Below, piece by piece: positions 4,757 through 5,465 of a stretch of DNA of 5,465 bases (positions are counted from its first letter, which is position 1; each line of letters opens with the position of its first letter). The stretch covers positions 1 to 5,465 of the forward strand of contig DAOWMX010000160.1 in assembly GCA_030642885.1 (NCBI GenBank), given 5' to 3'. Source of the stretch: Anaerolineales bacterium. Lineage in GTDB: Bacteria; Chloroflexota; Anaerolineae; Anaerolineales; E44-bin32. Position numbers and translations under genes: made by a program. Below the pieces are notes generated by a model. The model was not told the DNA's origin. It ran no database searches and saw only the letters and a program-made list of their open reading frames with translations.

Positions 4757-5465
4757 TCAGCTCGAATCTGGACGGTAGAAACCGACGACGCGATTGGAGT
4801 CAACCAGGTATTTTTGAGCGATCTCCCACGCCTTCTTGGGGGTTACCTCTGCCAGGCGGTCTAGATAGCTCTCGTACCATGAGCCATCTGCAAACATCTC
4901 AGTAAAACCCAACCAGAACCCCTGATTGGTGATACTTTCACTGCTATAAGCGAAAAGAGCGCGCGCTTGTTTAATCGCTTTTGACAGCTCTTCTTCATCG
5001 ATCGGCGCTTCGCAAATACGGGCCATCTCCTGATCCAGCACGGCAAGCGCTTGCTCCGGCGTCCGGTCTGGGCGCACCGTGATATGGACGTTATAAAGAT
5101 AAGGGTCAATGGATGCGGCCAGGCCTCCCTGAACAGAGGCAGCAACCTCGCCGTCAACGAGGGCGCGATAGAGGCGCGATGTTTTGTTGGATATCCCTCC
5201 AGCGAAGAAATTAAAACTTGAAGCCCCAGCCAGCACACTTCCCAGAACAGCCAGCGGTAGGAAATCATCGTCATCTGCAGCTGGAGCGTGATAGGCAATT
5301 ATTAGATAATGCGTTTCACCGGGTCCACTGACATTGACAATCCGCTCCCCGCTCTGAGGGGGTTCTGGCCTTGACACGTGCTGAGGCGCCGGAGCCTTGG
5401 GCAATGGACCAAAGATCTCTCGTATCTGGTCCAGCATTCGCCGTTTGTTGAAGTCGCCGGCGACG
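4757..5465 (-). CDS. M16-family zinc peptidase, C-terminal part (5' end beyond the window)
   Basis: The frame is open from the window edge at 5465 to the TGA at 4757-4759; 235 residues are visible. It begins in VAGDFNKRR, the end of an M16 N-terminal domain, and the linker IREIFGPLPK follows. The inactive-type M16_C domain comes next: GETHYLIIAYHAPAADDDDF, then GGISNKTSRLYRALVDGEVA (the R/Y segment), then a long helical C-terminus. The ATG at 5437 is internal, since the sequence before it is clearly domain sequence. Typical full length is about 420-440 residues, so the N-terminal ~200 residues, where HxxEH would lie, are outside. As its downstream neighbour lacks HxxEH, this gene is expected to supply the zinc site of a paired M16B protease. 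It is probably the first or an early gene of the M16-M16-acpS-thioesterase transcript. Catalytic status cannot be seen here. Confidence 0.9.
   Translation of the reverse strand, partial: VAGDFNKRRMLDQIREIFGPLPKAPAPQHVSRPEPPQSGERIVNVSGPGETHYLIIAYHAPAADDDDFLPLAVLGSVLAGASSFNFFAGGISNKTSRLYRALVDGEVAASVQGGLAASIDPYLYNVHITVRPDRTPEQALAVLDQEMARICEAPIDEEELSKAIKQARALFAYSSESITNQGFWLGFTEMFADGSWYESYLDRLAEVTPKKAWEIAQKYLVDSNRVVGFYRPDSS

Noticed and set aside
4861..5298. Minus-strand 145-codon frame within the first M16 gene
   Set aside because: It is a shifted frame of the M16_C domain; the correct frame shows clear M16 motifs throughout and is open to the window edge.

Overview
The window is a compact bacterial housekeeping region in which every supportable gene lies on the minus strand. 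In transcription order (high to low coordinates) it reads: the C-terminal part of one M16-family peptidase, a second M16-family protein, acpS, a FlK-like hotdog thioesterase, then a ~300 bp gap, then rpsB (ribosomal protein S2), tsf (elongation factor Ts) and the first three quarters of pyrH (UMP kinase). The rpsB-tsf-pyrH order is widespread in bacteria. The short, Thermus-type EF-Ts of 200 residues, the wording of S2 and PyrH, and the paired M16 genes beside acpS suggest a Chloroflexota-like lineage. That is inference from recalled family patterns, and lineage confidence is only moderate.

Upstream block (about 2619-5465): four genes are packed head to tail with 3 bp, -1 bp and 27 bp junctions, so they are very likely one transcript whose promoter lies outside the window. 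The second M16 protein has lost the zinc-binding HxxEH motif but keeps the R/Y region of its C-terminal domain. It therefore looks like the non-catalytic half of a heterodimeric M16B protease, with the preceding gene as the probable catalytic half (its N-terminal domain is outside the window). AcpS activates acyl carrier protein. The thioesterase carries the Thr/Glu/His triad of fluoroacetyl-CoA thioesterase but not its Phe gate.

Gap (2318-2618): this is not empty. It holds an 8-bp stem-loop (2520-2542), a near-consensus extended -10 sigma70-type promoter (2476-2504), and a roughly 150-nt GC-rich leader with several stem-loops, two of which exclude each other. It ends in a consensus AGGAGG Shine-Dalgarno before rpsB. 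I see no gene in it.

Downstream block (1-2317): rpsB encodes an S2 core plus a ~120-residue acidic tail that ends in nine in-phase hexapeptide units. Its stop codon overlaps the tsf start (ATGA). A 29-nt perfect inverted repeat separates tsf from pyrH. These genes supply ribosome assembly, recharging of EF-Tu and pyrimidine nucleotide synthesis.

No tRNA, rRNA, CRISPR array, mobile element or obviously foreign segment was seen. The best candidates for something unusual are the structured rpsB leader, the S2 hexad tail, the inactive M16 partner and the gate-less FlK-like thioesterase. None amounts to a clear new system.
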